A DNA stretch of 21,794 nucleotides, from positions 1-21,794 of the IMG/VR virus record IMGVR_UViG_3300023181_000085; one strand, 5' to 3'. This DNA comes from a virus. Each line of letters opens with the position of its first letter. Within the stretch, counting starts at the first letter, position 1. A model generated the notes under the pieces. That model saw nothing but the letters and a program-made list of their open reading frames with translations. It searched no databases and was not told the DNA's origin. Positions 14,752-21,357 of this stretch are shown here, piece after piece. A program made the position numbers and the translations under genes.

Positions 14752-14778
14752 AAAAAAGCCCTCATTTAAGAGGGCTTT
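14752..14778 (-). terminator. Intrinsic terminator after the major capsid protein gene
   Basis: A perfect 9-bp stem, AAAGCCCTC and GAGGGCTTT around TTAAAT, is followed on the minus strand by further T residues. It closes the protease-cement-capsid unit before the HNH gene. The plus-strand side has only TTTCTGTG, so it works mainly leftwards. Confidence 0.9.
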
Positions 14779-14795
14779 CTGTGTATCTTTGTGTC

Positions 14796-15848
14796 TTAAG
14801 CGAAGTTCGCGCCGTAGAAAACACCTGCGTGGCCGTCACCATCTTTCTTGACTTGCATGCCCATGCCAGTTAGCAAGCGGAAATTGTAGTTATCTTCCGG
14901 CAGTTGACGTGGGATCGGGGTAACGTTGGTAGCCATTGCGATGATCGGGCTAACGTACTGCTTGCTCAGGCTGATAGCCAGGAACTCGTTACCAACCAGA
15001 GCGTAGGTTGGCACGACTTCCATGCCAGCCAGCCAAGGACCGATTGCAGTCAGCGAAGTGCCAGCCAAAGCGCCGTTGACCACGTAAGGCTTAAGCAGGT
15101 TACCGTAGATCTCGTAAGAGACGTACATGCGATCAACCTTAGTGACCTTGTTGGTGCGAACGGAAGTACCGAAAGCGCCAGTGGTCAGGAAGGCAGCCCA
15201 CTGCTCAGCAGTAGCGGTGGTCAGATCGATGTTGGCGCCGGAAGCATCCAGATCGATTTTGACGGTGTTGCGGTGGTTCTTCAGGCCTTGACCTGGTTTG
15301 CCATCAACAACAATCTCAGCCGAACCGTTCAGCGCGTAGCTTACGAGAGCCTTGTTGTGTTTGATGAGCTTGGCGCGCTGGCTATCCAGAATAAGATCCA
15401 GGCCAGCGTCACGCAGGCCTACAACATGGCGCCAGTTAGCGCCGAAGCCGGAGCGGAACATTGGAACAGGGTCGCCATCGGTTTCGTAACCGGTATGGTC
15501 GAAGCCGTGTTTGCCGTGGCCAGACATGGTGATAACAACTTCGTCAGCGATGTCGGTGCTGGTTACGTACTGGCGAACAGTTGCGCCAATGGACTGAACC
15601 ACTTGCACAGGTTGCAGGTATTCGAGGATCTCGTAACCGTCAGCTGCGCGGGTAGCCTCTACAACGGTGTTGTCCACTGCACGCCAGAAATCGGAAGGCA
15701 GGCCAGCGTTAGCGGCGAACTGGAACGAACCGTATTCGCGCTGTAGACCAGCCTGCTTTGCGTTGAACGCGCCACGGTTATCGAGAACATACTGTGCATG
15801 TTCGCGCAGCTTCTCGTGTTGGAGCAAAGTATTTGCGGTGATAATCAT
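14796..15848 (-). CDS. Major capsid protein (DUF6260-like)
   Basis: A 350-residue capsid protein that I place with the DUF6260-type HK97-fold family. It starts MIITANTLLQHEKLREHAQYV and contains QREYGSFQFAANAGLPSDFW, a long stretch ending in LIKHNKALVSYALNG and MYVSYEIYGNLLKPYV, and finishes VKKDGDGHAGVFYGANFA. It lies directly downstream of the protease/scaffold and cement genes, the usual order, and before a strong terminator. AAGGT overlaps the cement stop codon and sits seven bases before the ATG. I see no long N-terminal delta domain, in keeping with a separate scaffold. The 280-codon opposite-strand frame here is a shadow. Confidence 0.9.
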   Translation of the reverse strand: MIITANTLLQHEKLREHAQYVLDNRGAFNAKQAGLQREYGSFQFAANAGLPSDFWRAVDNTVVEATRAADGYEILEYLQPVQVVQSIGATVRQYVTSTDIADEVVITMSGHGKHGFDHTGYETDGDPVPMFRSGFGANWRHVVGLRDAGLDLILDSQRAKLIKHNKALVSYALNGSAEIVVDGKPGQGLKNHRNTVKIDLDASGANIDLTTATAEQWAAFLTTGAFGTSVRTNKVTKVDRMYVSYEIYGNLLKPYVVNGALAGTSLTAIGPWLAGMEVVPTYALVGNEFLAISLSKQYVSPIIAMATNVTPIPRQLPEDNYNFRLLTGMGMQVKKDGDGHAGVFYGANFA

Positions 15849-15858
15849 TATTCAGACC

Positions 15859-16299
15859 TTACTTGACTTGTACGAGGACGTAATCTACGCCTGCCAGGGT
15901 TACAGTTTCCTTGGCGTAACCTACAGCCACGGCATCAGTGCCGGCGGTTACGGTGCCAAGACCTGCGGCGGTCAGATAGACGCGAACGCCTTCAACATAA
16001 GCACCAGCGGCGCAGCGGACGGCGAACAAGCGGCCCTCAGTGACGTAGTGGCCGGTAGCGGTTTCGCCGGAAGCAATCTGAGCATCAATTGCTTGACCGG
16101 TGATGCTGTGCTCATCCAGAATCCAGAGCTGAGTAGTGCCTGGGTCAACCAAGCCAGCAGCCGCGAACTTGCCAGCGGTCAGCTTAACGAAAGAGCCGGC
16201 GTAGTTAGCTGCTGCCAGCACTGCGCAACGGGTGTCGCCGTTGAGGTATGCGCCAAGGCTAGAGCCGTCTTGGTTAACACGATGGTAACGAGTAGCCAT
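15859..16299 (-). CDS. Capsid cement / decoration protein (DUF2190-like)
   Basis: A 146-residue protein between protease/scaffold and major capsid protein, where siphoviruses encode capsid decoration proteins. It is Ala/Gly/Val/Thr-rich with repeating short strands (FVKLTAGKFAAAGLVDPGT, GEGRL-like turns such as YVTEGRLFAVRCAAG, VRVYLTAAGLGTVTAGTDAVAVGYAKETV), similar to DUF2190-type cement proteins. It would bind the outside of the shell at capsomer junctions and stabilise the full head. The ATG overlaps the upstream stop as TAATG with GGGAG nine bases upstream; the stop overlaps the capsid Shine-Dalgarno. Confidence 0.75.
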   Translation of the reverse strand: MATRYHRVNQDGSSLGAYLNGDTRCAVLAAANYAGSFVKLTAGKFAAAGLVDPGTTQLWILDEHSITGQAIDAQIASGETATGHYVTEGRLFAVRCAAGAYVEGVRVYLTAAGLGTVTAGTDAVAVGYAKETVTLAGVDYVLVQVK

Positions 16300-16637
16300 T
16301 ATTTAATGCTCCCGAAGTGAGAATCAACGGTTACTTTTTCAGCTTCGGCGTTGGTTTCTGGAGCGCCAGACAAGATACCGGCAGCAGTTTGAACGCTGGC
16401 AAACATTTGATCCAGAGCTTCGCCGGACAGGGCGTTTGCAACAACTTCGCCGTGTTTGGCAGCTACTGCGGCGCGCTTGTCTTTCAGGCCTGCTTCTGCT
16501 GCTTCTTGCAGTTTGGCGTTTACAGCGGACAGAGCCTCGGTGTTCTTAGCTTCGAGAGCCGCAAGCGCAGTGTTGAACGCGCCCTGCAACTTGTCAGCTT
16601 GCGCATCGAGCGCCGCTTGCAGTTCTTCGGGTTTCAT
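16299..16637 (-). CDS. Candidate nested scaffold protein from an internal start
   Basis: An in-frame internal ATG (codon 323 of the protease gene) would give a 112-residue protein made only of the helical scaffold region. GAGGAA lies exactly nine bases upstream (16652-16647), a good Shine-Dalgarno. This is the arrangement of lambda C/Nu3, where the scaffold is translated from within the protease gene. A TGCTAAAAT extended -10-like element 59 nt upstream (16697-16702) overlaps one arm of a short inverted repeat, AGCACG/CGTGCT. Initiation here is inferred from sequence; the domain boundary supports it. Confidence 0.55.
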   Translation of the reverse strand: MKPEELQAALDAQADKLQGAFNTALAALEAKNTEALSAVNAKLQEAAEAGLKDKRAAVAAKHGEVVANALSGEALDQMFASVQTAAGILSGAPETNAEAEKVTVDSHFGSIK

Positions 16638-17603
16638 ATCGGATGTTTCCTCGGTCACATTAGCCACTACTGGCTGTTTAGTTTTGGTACTGAAATATTT
16701 TAGCACGCTTCTAACGTGCTCAATCATGGAGTTAGTTTTAACCTTGTACGACGTTTCAACAGTTACTACTTTCGATTCGCCAGTGAGGATTGGATTATCA
16801 CCCTCATAGTGATAGTCGATAGTGTACGTGCCTTCTGGAGTCACGTAGATCAATGCGCGATCATCGAAGTCTTGCACGTATGCGTAACTGTCCGATGTTG
16901 CAAATCGCTCTTTGACTGCCTCGGACAGAATGGCAAGTTTCTCGCCGTATGAGTCGTCTAGGGCGTCTTCGTTAACAACAGGGATCGCAGAGTTGATGAC
17001 GAAGGTCTTGTTGACCATCATGCCAACGCCGTCAGCGGGAGTAGCTGCGCCGGTCTCTCCGAGGAGGACGGCATCATGGTTAAAGTGCATATTGCGCGCA
17101 ATCCAGCCGTAACCGTCAGCGTTCGGAGTCATCTCGCGATCAAGAAAGATGCCGGTCGATGTGTGAATTGGCTCACCCTTGTCGATAGCATTCAGGACTT
17201 TGCGACCAATCTCGCTCTCTTTGGCTTTTTCTACGTCAATAAATTTCTCTACATAGATCCGATTGCCACGGCGCTCGACGTTCTTGTTGAACGCGCCGAA
17301 GTGGTATGCGTTGACAGCCTCTGGACGCTCGGCCCCTACGTATTCACCATCGACCTGCGGGTGACCCAGTGGCGCGAACGTTCCTTCCAGGCTCTTGTAG
17401 GACTTCTCAATCTCATCGTGAGGATAGAGACCGCCGTTCATAATTACTTCGTCTGGGAGCGTGAACGACGGCACTACGATATGCTCTCGACCATTGTGTT
17501 GCTCACGACGAATCGAAGCAGCGTTTACTGCCACTCGGACGTTTACGCGGGTACTTGTGGCATCAGAAGTCGAGTTAACGACGAATGCCTGCTTATGGCG
17601 CAT
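16299..17603 (-). CDS. DUF2213 prohead protease fused to scaffold domain
   Basis: A 434-residue head maturation protein. Residues ~25-205 match the DUF2213 protease pattern: FAPLGHPQVDGEYVG (His81), PIHTSTGIFLD (Ser149) and MHFNHDAVLLGETGAATPAD (His176-Asp177), so candidate serine-protease residues are present. Residues ~245-305 look like a beta-rich linker. Residues 323-434 are helical, Ala/Glu/Gln-rich coiled-coil typical of scaffolds (MKPEELQAALDAQADKLQG, ALEAKNTEALSAVNAKLQEA). I chose the ATG at 17603, with GGAG eight bases upstream and 25 nt from a candidate -10; the frame is open upstream to 17789 but that part reads through a terminator. It probably cleaves scaffold and itself inside the prohead. 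An internal start may make the scaffold alone. Confidence 0.88.
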   Translation of the reverse strand: MRHKQAFVVNSTSDATSTRVNVRVAVNAASIRREQHNGREHIVVPSFTLPDEVIMNGGLYPHDEIEKSYKSLEGTFAPLGHPQVDGEYVGAERPEAVNAYHFGAFNKNVERRGNRIYVEKFIDVEKAKESEIGRKVLNAIDKGEPIHTSTGIFLDREMTPNADGYGWIARNMHFNHDAVLLGETGAATPADGVGMMVNKTFVINSAIPVVNEDALDDSYGEKLAILSEAVKERFATSDSYAYVQDFDDRALIYVTPEGTYTIDYHYEGDNPILTGESKVVTVETSYKVKTNSMIEHVRSVLKYFSTKTKQPVVANVTEETSDMKPEELQAALDAQADKLQGAFNTALAALEAKNTEALSAVNAKLQEAAEAGLKDKRAAVAAKHGEVVANALSGEALDQMFASVQTAAGILSGAPETNAEAEKVTVDSHFGSIK

Positions 17604-17628
17604 AGGACTATCTCCAATAATTGCGCCT

Positions 17629-17634
17629 AGTTTA
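17629..17634 (-). promoter_or_regulatory. Candidate extended -10 promoter for the capsid unit
   Basis: The minus strand reads CGTGGTAAACTAGG: TAAACT with TG one base before it, 25 nt upstream of the protease ATG and just downstream of the preceding terminator. The spacing equals that at 8576 and 13410. Confidence 0.45.
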
Positions 17635-17642
17635 CCACGGGC

Positions 17643-17670
17643 AAAAGAAACCCCGCCGAAGCAGGGTCTT
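17643..17670 (-). terminator. Intrinsic terminator between unit A and the capsid unit
   Basis: On the minus strand GACCCTGC pairs with GCGGGGTT (G-U pairs included) around a UUCG loop, followed by TCTTTT. It separates the 309-residue modular protein from the protease gene. Confidence 0.82.
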
Positions 17671-17688
17671 TTGTGTCTAGGGATTGGG

Positions 17689-18618
17689 TTATGGGCGGGA
17701 GATGAACTTATAACCTCGCCCCCAATCATAGGTTCCAGTGTCATCAGTAGCGCAGATAGGAAGATCGCCGTCGTAATCCTTAACTTCAACCTCCTTAATG
17801 GTCACATGCTTTCCTTGCCACCTATGCATCCACGCACCATCAGGCAAGCATTCGACTACATCGCCAATTCGTAGATTACGCCAATCGCTCATATCGACAT
17901 CATAAGCCTGCATAGCCTTCTTGCTATCAACCTGCATCATCAGGCCTTCAGCGTCGAGCAGGTCTACGTTACGCTGAATTTCGCGCTCGCAGTCTTCGAT
18001 GATGGCTTGGCAGTGGATGATTGTGTCGCGCCAAGCAAGTGGGCCGGAACTTTGGCACCATGTGCCGTTATACGAAGCCTCGTGTTCAGCCTCGCATTCG
18101 CTGCTATGCGAGATATTCTCGGCTGTTGCACTGCATTTCTCGCCCATACATAATTTATTCATCTCTACTTCCTCCGCTTGTGGCTGGCTGATGATTCGCC
18201 AAGCCATGATATCCGCATCAGGCGCGCCATCGTTGTGCGACCAGTTCCACGCCTGACTTGTCCAGCCTTTAGTGATATCGCCGTCACGGTGGCGAACCTC
18301 CATGCGTTGTGGCGTCTCGGTTTCGTACTTTGGTTTGCGGCCACGAGCACGAATCCACTCGCCACCCTTCTGACGGTCGCGCTCGGCTTGCCATTGGGCC
18401 TTCTTGATAATTGCAGTCGAGTAGTCAGATGAAAGATCCATCTTCGTAGAAATCGCCTCATTATTCTGGTCGATGAATCCAGAAGCGCCAGCCCACTGAT
18501 TGCAAAACTCAGGAGTTGACACACATGGATAAACAACCCCATTAGGATCCTGCACATAGCAAGCAGTTGTATCTGCCCAATTCTCAAGTTTTGCCGCCAA
18601 CAATTCAACCAATTTCAT
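17689..18618 (-). CDS. Modular phage protein of early-region type, function unknown
   Basis: A 309-residue protein made of short modules that I recognise from hypothetical proteins of the early or accessory regions of tailed phages. The order is: MKLVELLAAKLENWADTTA with VQDPNGVVYPC (residues 1-40); STAIIKKAQWQAERDRQKGG with RMEVRHRDGD and IMAWRIISQPQAEEVEMNK (about 65-155); a Cys/His-containing stretch (CMGEKCSATAENISHSSECE); GPLAWRDTIIHCQAIIEDCE (about 190-215); and DMSDWRNLRIGDVVEC with a KHVTIKEVEVKDYDGD end that looks like a small SH3-like beta domain. I chose the ATG at 18618, nine bases after AGGAGG. It lies between the inverted portal cassette and the capsid unit with its own terminator, unusual in a structural region. 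Function unknown. Confidence 0.8.
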   Translation of the reverse strand: MKLVELLAAKLENWADTTACYVQDPNGVVYPCVSTPEFCNQWAGASGFIDQNNEAISTKMDLSSDYSTAIIKKAQWQAERDRQKGGEWIRARGRKPKYETETPQRMEVRHRDGDITKGWTSQAWNWSHNDGAPDADIMAWRIISQPQAEEVEMNKLCMGEKCSATAENISHSSECEAEHEASYNGTWCQSSGPLAWRDTIIHCQAIIEDCEREIQRNVDLLDAEGLMMQVDSKKAMQAYDVDMSDWRNLRIGDVVECLPDGAWMHRWQGKHVTIKEVEVKDYDGDLPICATDDTGTYDWGRGYKFISRP

Positions 18619-18678
18619 CCGTACCACCCTCCTATTAATGTCCACAAACCTTAGCCGAATCCAACCTTCCGCGCAAGG

Positions 18679-18684
18679 TATAAT
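18679..18684 (+). promoter_or_regulatory. Candidate -10 for the portal unit in the divergent spacer
   Basis: A perfect TATAAT lies 26 nt before the portal ATG in the 92-nt spacer between the divergent genes at 18618 and 18711. No -35 is evident at 16-18 bp spacing, so an activator or phage factor may be needed. GAGG nine bases before the ATG is the likely Shine-Dalgarno. On the minus strand I see no clear promoter for the gene at 18618, though TTGACA occurs across the portal start. Confidence 0.5.
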
Positions 18685-18710
18685 GGAAATAATTTACGAG
18701 GCCCTATTTT

Positions 18711-20084
18711 ATGACTGTCAATGCACCACCTGAATTGATGATGGCGCTGAATAACCTGGCTGAGCGGCAGATTGCTGCGTCCAGGCAGTTGGCGGCGTTT
18801 GGTACTGGGGCGCTGGATACAAAGCGTCACGAGAGAGCGTACTGCGAGTACGGCTTCCCTGATAATCCAGGTTTCAGTGAGTTCTATCGCGTTTACAAGC
18901 GTCATGGCGTTGGTCATGGGGCGTTGATGCAGATCCTGAACAAGACATGGCAGACGAACCCTTGGGTTATCGAGGGAGAAGATGAGTTTGATGAATCTCG
19001 CGATGAAACCCAGTGGGAAAAGGATGTCAAGAGACTTTTCAAGAAGAAAAGCGTATGGGCCGCCATCAAAGAGACCGACAAGCGCAAGATGGTTGGCGGG
19101 TATGCCGGCCTTATCATCCAAGTTCGTGACTCCAAGCAATGGAATCAGCCGCTCAAGAACGTCAGCGCTGCGGCAATCGTTAAGTTTATTCCTGCATGGC
19201 GCGGCTCGCTCACTGTATCGGTGTGGGACACTGAGCAGGCTAGCCCGACATACGGCGAGCCGCTCATGTACACCTACAACGAACACAGTGAAGCGTCGGG
19301 GAGCTCTCCGCGCCAAGTAGAGATGCATCCTTCTCGCGTTATCGTGTTTGGCTCGATTACTGAGCCAGAGTCGGTATACGAGCCAATCCTGAACGCGCTC
19401 ATATCGCTGGAGAAGGTGACTGGCGGTTCTGGCGAGGCATACATCAAGGCTGCTGCTCGTGCTATCCATGTCGGATTCAGCAAAGATGCAGATTTGCAGA
19501 GCATTGCCCGCGCTCACGGAATGCAGCTATCAGAAATCGGGACGCTATACGACTCCGTGGTGGATGGCCTTAACCGAGGCATTGACTCGGCAATCATCAC
19601 GCAAGACGGCACAGTTACCGCTATCACGTCTGCCGTACCTGATCCTGTAGGCCCGTTCGAAGTCAACCTGCAAGAGGTAGGCGCGGGTATCGGTGTAGGC
19701 TCAACGATCATCGTAGGCCGTCAGACTGGCACATTAGCAAGCAACGAGGACATCAAGGCGTTCAACCGGTTCGGCCAAGGTCGCCGCCTAAATGAAGTCG
19801 GTCCTAACTCGCGCCTAGTGGTTGAATGGATGATGGATCACGGCGTCATTGAGCGCCGCGAAGACTTCGAGGTTATGTTCGATGAGCTGACTGAATCGAC
19901 TGATGCTGAGAAGTTGTTGAACGTCAAGACCATGAGCGAGGTCAATGCTTCCAGTCTTGCAAGTGGCGAAATGATCTTTAGTCCAGAAGAGATGCGTACG
20001 GCAGCAGGTTACGAGAATACAGAGGCTCTTACTCCGCTTCCTGATGTAGAGCCGACAACAGATCCTACGGCAACCGTGCAATAA
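18711..20084 (+). CDS. Portal protein (DUF1073 / phage portal type)
   Basis: A 457-residue protein of the DUF1073 portal family (starts MTVNAPPELMMALNNLAERQ). Portals form the twelve-subunit ring through which DNA is packaged and ejected. Family-like segments are YCEYGFPDNPGFSEFYRVYKR, LNKTWQTNPWVIEGEDE, GGYAGLIIQVRD, EMHPSRVIVFG, and the crown-region helices EKVTGGSGEAYIKAAARAIHV; the conserved RQTGTLASNEDIKAFNRF comes near residue 345. It is followed by a head-morphogenesis gene as in most phages, but both are on the strand opposite to capsid and tail. Databases often name this family 'anti-CBASS Acb1-like'; that name does not describe this protein. Confidence 0.9.
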   Translation: MTVNAPPELMMALNNLAERQIAASRQLAAFGTGALDTKRHERAYCEYGFPDNPGFSEFYRVYKRHGVGHGALMQILNKTWQTNPWVIEGEDEFDESRDETQWEKDVKRLFKKKSVWAAIKETDKRKMVGGYAGLIIQVRDSKQWNQPLKNVSAAAIVKFIPAWRGSLTVSVWDTEQASPTYGEPLMYTYNEHSEASGSSPRQVEMHPSRVIVFGSITEPESVYEPILNALISLEKVTGGSGEAYIKAAARAIHVGFSKDADLQSIARAHGMQLSEIGTLYDSVVDGLNRGIDSAIITQDGTVTAITSAVPDPVGPFEVNLQEVGAGIGVGSTIIVGRQTGTLASNEDIKAFNRFGQGRRLNEVGPNSRLVVEWMMDHGVIERREDFEVMFDELTESTDAEKLLNVKTMSEVNASSLASGEMIFSPEEMRTAAGYENTEALTPLPDVEPTTDPTATVQ

Positions 20085-20086
20085 TC

Positions 20087-20109
20087 AAAGGCCCTACGGG
20101 GCCTTTCTT
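20087..20109 (+). terminator. Intrinsic terminator between portal and head-morphogenesis genes
   Basis: AAAGGCCC and GGGCCTTT form a perfect 8-bp stem with a UACG loop, followed by CTTAATT. The T-run is short and interrupted, so termination may be partial and lower the downstream gene relative to the portal gene. The palindrome could also act leftwards. Confidence 0.7.
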
Positions 20110-20123
20110 AATTAGAGGTTTAC

Positions 20124-21029
20124 ATGGCAGCAGGTAGCCCAATTCTTCCCCGCAGTTTGGCAGACGCGACCGGCCAAGATGCTCGCGAAAGGCGATTCAT
20201 GAAGGACTTCGACCGTCGCGTTAACGCAATCGGTAAAGAGGTTCTGCGAATCTTAGGCGAACAAAACTACACCGTCGTCACGCTGAACGCTCTAGAAGTA
20301 AATGCCAGTACTTATCAGTTCGCCCTGGATCAGGCGATCCTATCTGGCATCAATTCAGAAATCGAGCGTATCTGTAACTTGATACTTCTTGAGGGCGGTG
20401 AGGCTGAATTATGGAGCATGCGCGCATACATAGAAGGCGCATATCAGCAGGGCACAGCTATGACTGCGGCCAACCTAACCGTCCAATCTGAGCTGTATGC
20501 ACTAACCAAGCCAACCATAGACGCAATCCTGTTCAGCCCTCCATATCGCAAGCGCATCAGTCTGCTAGCCGCCCGAGAATTCGAACTTATGCAGGGTTTC
20601 AGTCAGCAGATGAAATCGGATCTTGCACAGACGTTAACGCGAGGGATGATCGCCGGCCAGAATCCACGAGTGATCGCCAAAGACATTCAGGCGCGTACAG
20701 GCGTGAACCGTTCGCGTGCTGAGCGGATTGCGCGGACCGAGGTTACTTCTGCGTTCAGGAAGGCAAGGATGGATGAGGCGCAGGCAGCGCAGACGGATCT
20801 AGGTATCAATACTCGTCTCATGCACCTAAGCGCTCTGAGCCAAACTACCAGGCCCTCGCATAGAGCAAGACATGCGCATCTGTATACCATTCAGGAGGAG
20901 CGGGATTGGTGGGCTGTAACGCCTAATTCCATAAACTGTCGATGCAGCACCGTGGAAGTCTTGACCGACTCTAAAGGCAATCCCCTATCCCCCTCAATCA
21001 TCGAGCGAGCAAAGCGCAAGCTAGGCTAG
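20124..21029 (+). CDS. Head morphogenesis protein (SPP1 gp7 / Mu F-like)
   Basis: A 301-residue minor head protein. The C-terminal half has the SPP1 gp7/Mu F signature: GMIAGQNPRVIAKDIQARTG, RSRAERIARTEVTSAFRKAR, then HRARHAHLYTIQEERDWW and the metal-binding-like NSINCRCSTVEVL. The N-terminal ~150 residues are helical. In SPP1 and Mu such proteins bind the portal, enter the prohead in few copies and affect DNA entry. AGAGG lies five bases before the ATG. It is the last gene of the inverted head cassette and ends about 40 bases before the large hairpin. Length is normal for the family. Confidence 0.9.
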   Translation: MAAGSPILPRSLADATGQDARERRFMKDFDRRVNAIGKEVLRILGEQNYTVVTLNALEVNASTYQFALDQAILSGINSEIERICNLILLEGGEAELWSMRAYIEGAYQQGTAMTAANLTVQSELYALTKPTIDAILFSPPYRKRISLLAAREFELMQGFSQQMKSDLAQTLTRGMIAGQNPRVIAKDIQARTGVNRSRAERIARTEVTSAFRKARMDEAQAAQTDLGINTRLMHLSALSQTTRPSHRARHAHLYTIQEERDWWAVTPNSINCRCSTVEVLTDSKGNPLSPSIIERAKRKLG

Positions 21030-21068
21030 CGTCCGCAGTCCTAGGACCAAGGACACTATCTAGCACAC

Positions 21069-21154
21069 TTGACAAATAGAAAAACACCAAACCTAAACTG
21101 TCCACGGTTTATGGATCGTGGACAGTTGTGGAATGGTGTTTTTGTTGCTGTCAA
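21069..21154. terminator. Large interrupted hairpin, probable bidirectional terminator
   Basis: Three nested complementary pairs share one centre: TTGACA/TGTCAA (21069-21074 and 21149-21154), AAAAACACCA/TGGTGTTTTT (21080-21089 and 21134-21143) and AACTGTCCACG/CGTGGACAGTT (21096-21106 and 21117-21127), around a 10-nt loop. It lies between the convergent head-morphogenesis gene and the small gene ending at 21151. The A- and T-runs in the middle arms would give U-tracts both ways. It is much longer than the other terminators in this window. Confidence 0.65.
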
Positions 21155-21357
21155 GGTAACTGCGTATTGTCAGGCTTCTTTATTGGGTTATCACTATACT
21201 TCATGTGATTTTCCTTCCATCCAATTTTCTCTCGACCCTCAATGCAGATAAACTGCCTTATTCCTCTGTTCTTGATCCAGTGCGCCCTCCATATTTCTGT
21301 TTCAGGCTGATAATGCGTAACGCCTAATGGCGCGATACTCCAATCTACATTAATCAC
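21151..21357 (-). CDS. Small conserved phage protein ('DWS-AP-G-TH' type)
   Basis: A 68-residue protein beginning MINVDWSIAPLGVTHYQPET. The pattern DWSxAPxGxTHxxPExE is familiar from many small phage proteins of unknown function in early or accessory regions. It then continues IWRAHWIKNRGIRQFICIEG and ends in a basic, Lys/Pro-rich tail. The start is GTG at 21357, overlapping the upstream stop as GTGA, so translation is probably coupled to the preceding gene. Its last bases run into the large hairpin. Function unknown. Confidence 0.62.
   Translation of the reverse strand: MINVDWSIAPLGVTHYQPETEIWRAHWIKNRGIRQFICIEGREKIGWKENHMKYSDNPIKKPDNTQLP

Noticed and set aside
14904-15746. Long plus-strand open frame (280 codons) opposite the major capsid gene
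   Set aside because: It lies wholly antisense to a well-supported capsid gene, has no Shine-Dalgarno or recognisable domain, and its length follows from the codon bias of the capsid gene.
17604-17789. Upstream extension of the protease frame (62 more residues)
   Set aside because: It crosses the terminator and the end of the preceding gene; the ATG at 17603 has a good Shine-Dalgarno.
18619-18645. Nine-residue N-terminal extension of the modular protein
   Set aside because: AGGAGG lies nine bases before the ATG at 18618, and the family normally starts MKL-like.
18651-19517. Minus-strand open frame (288 codons) opposite the portal gene
   Set aside because: It overlaps the start of the portal gene and the divergent promoter region, and the protein reads as antisense composition with no family features.
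18711-20084. Reading the portal as an anti-CBASS (Acb1) defence-evasion protein because of the database family name
   Set aside because: Length, segments and position beside a gp7/F-like head gene fit a portal; I see no pair of HxT/HxS-type motifs expected of the Acb1 phosphodiesterase.
21021-21060. Short palindromes around GCTAGGCTAGC and GTCCT/AGGAC after the head gene as an attachment site or terminator
   Set aside because: Stems of only five bases with no T-run, and no integrase or matching repeat in the window.
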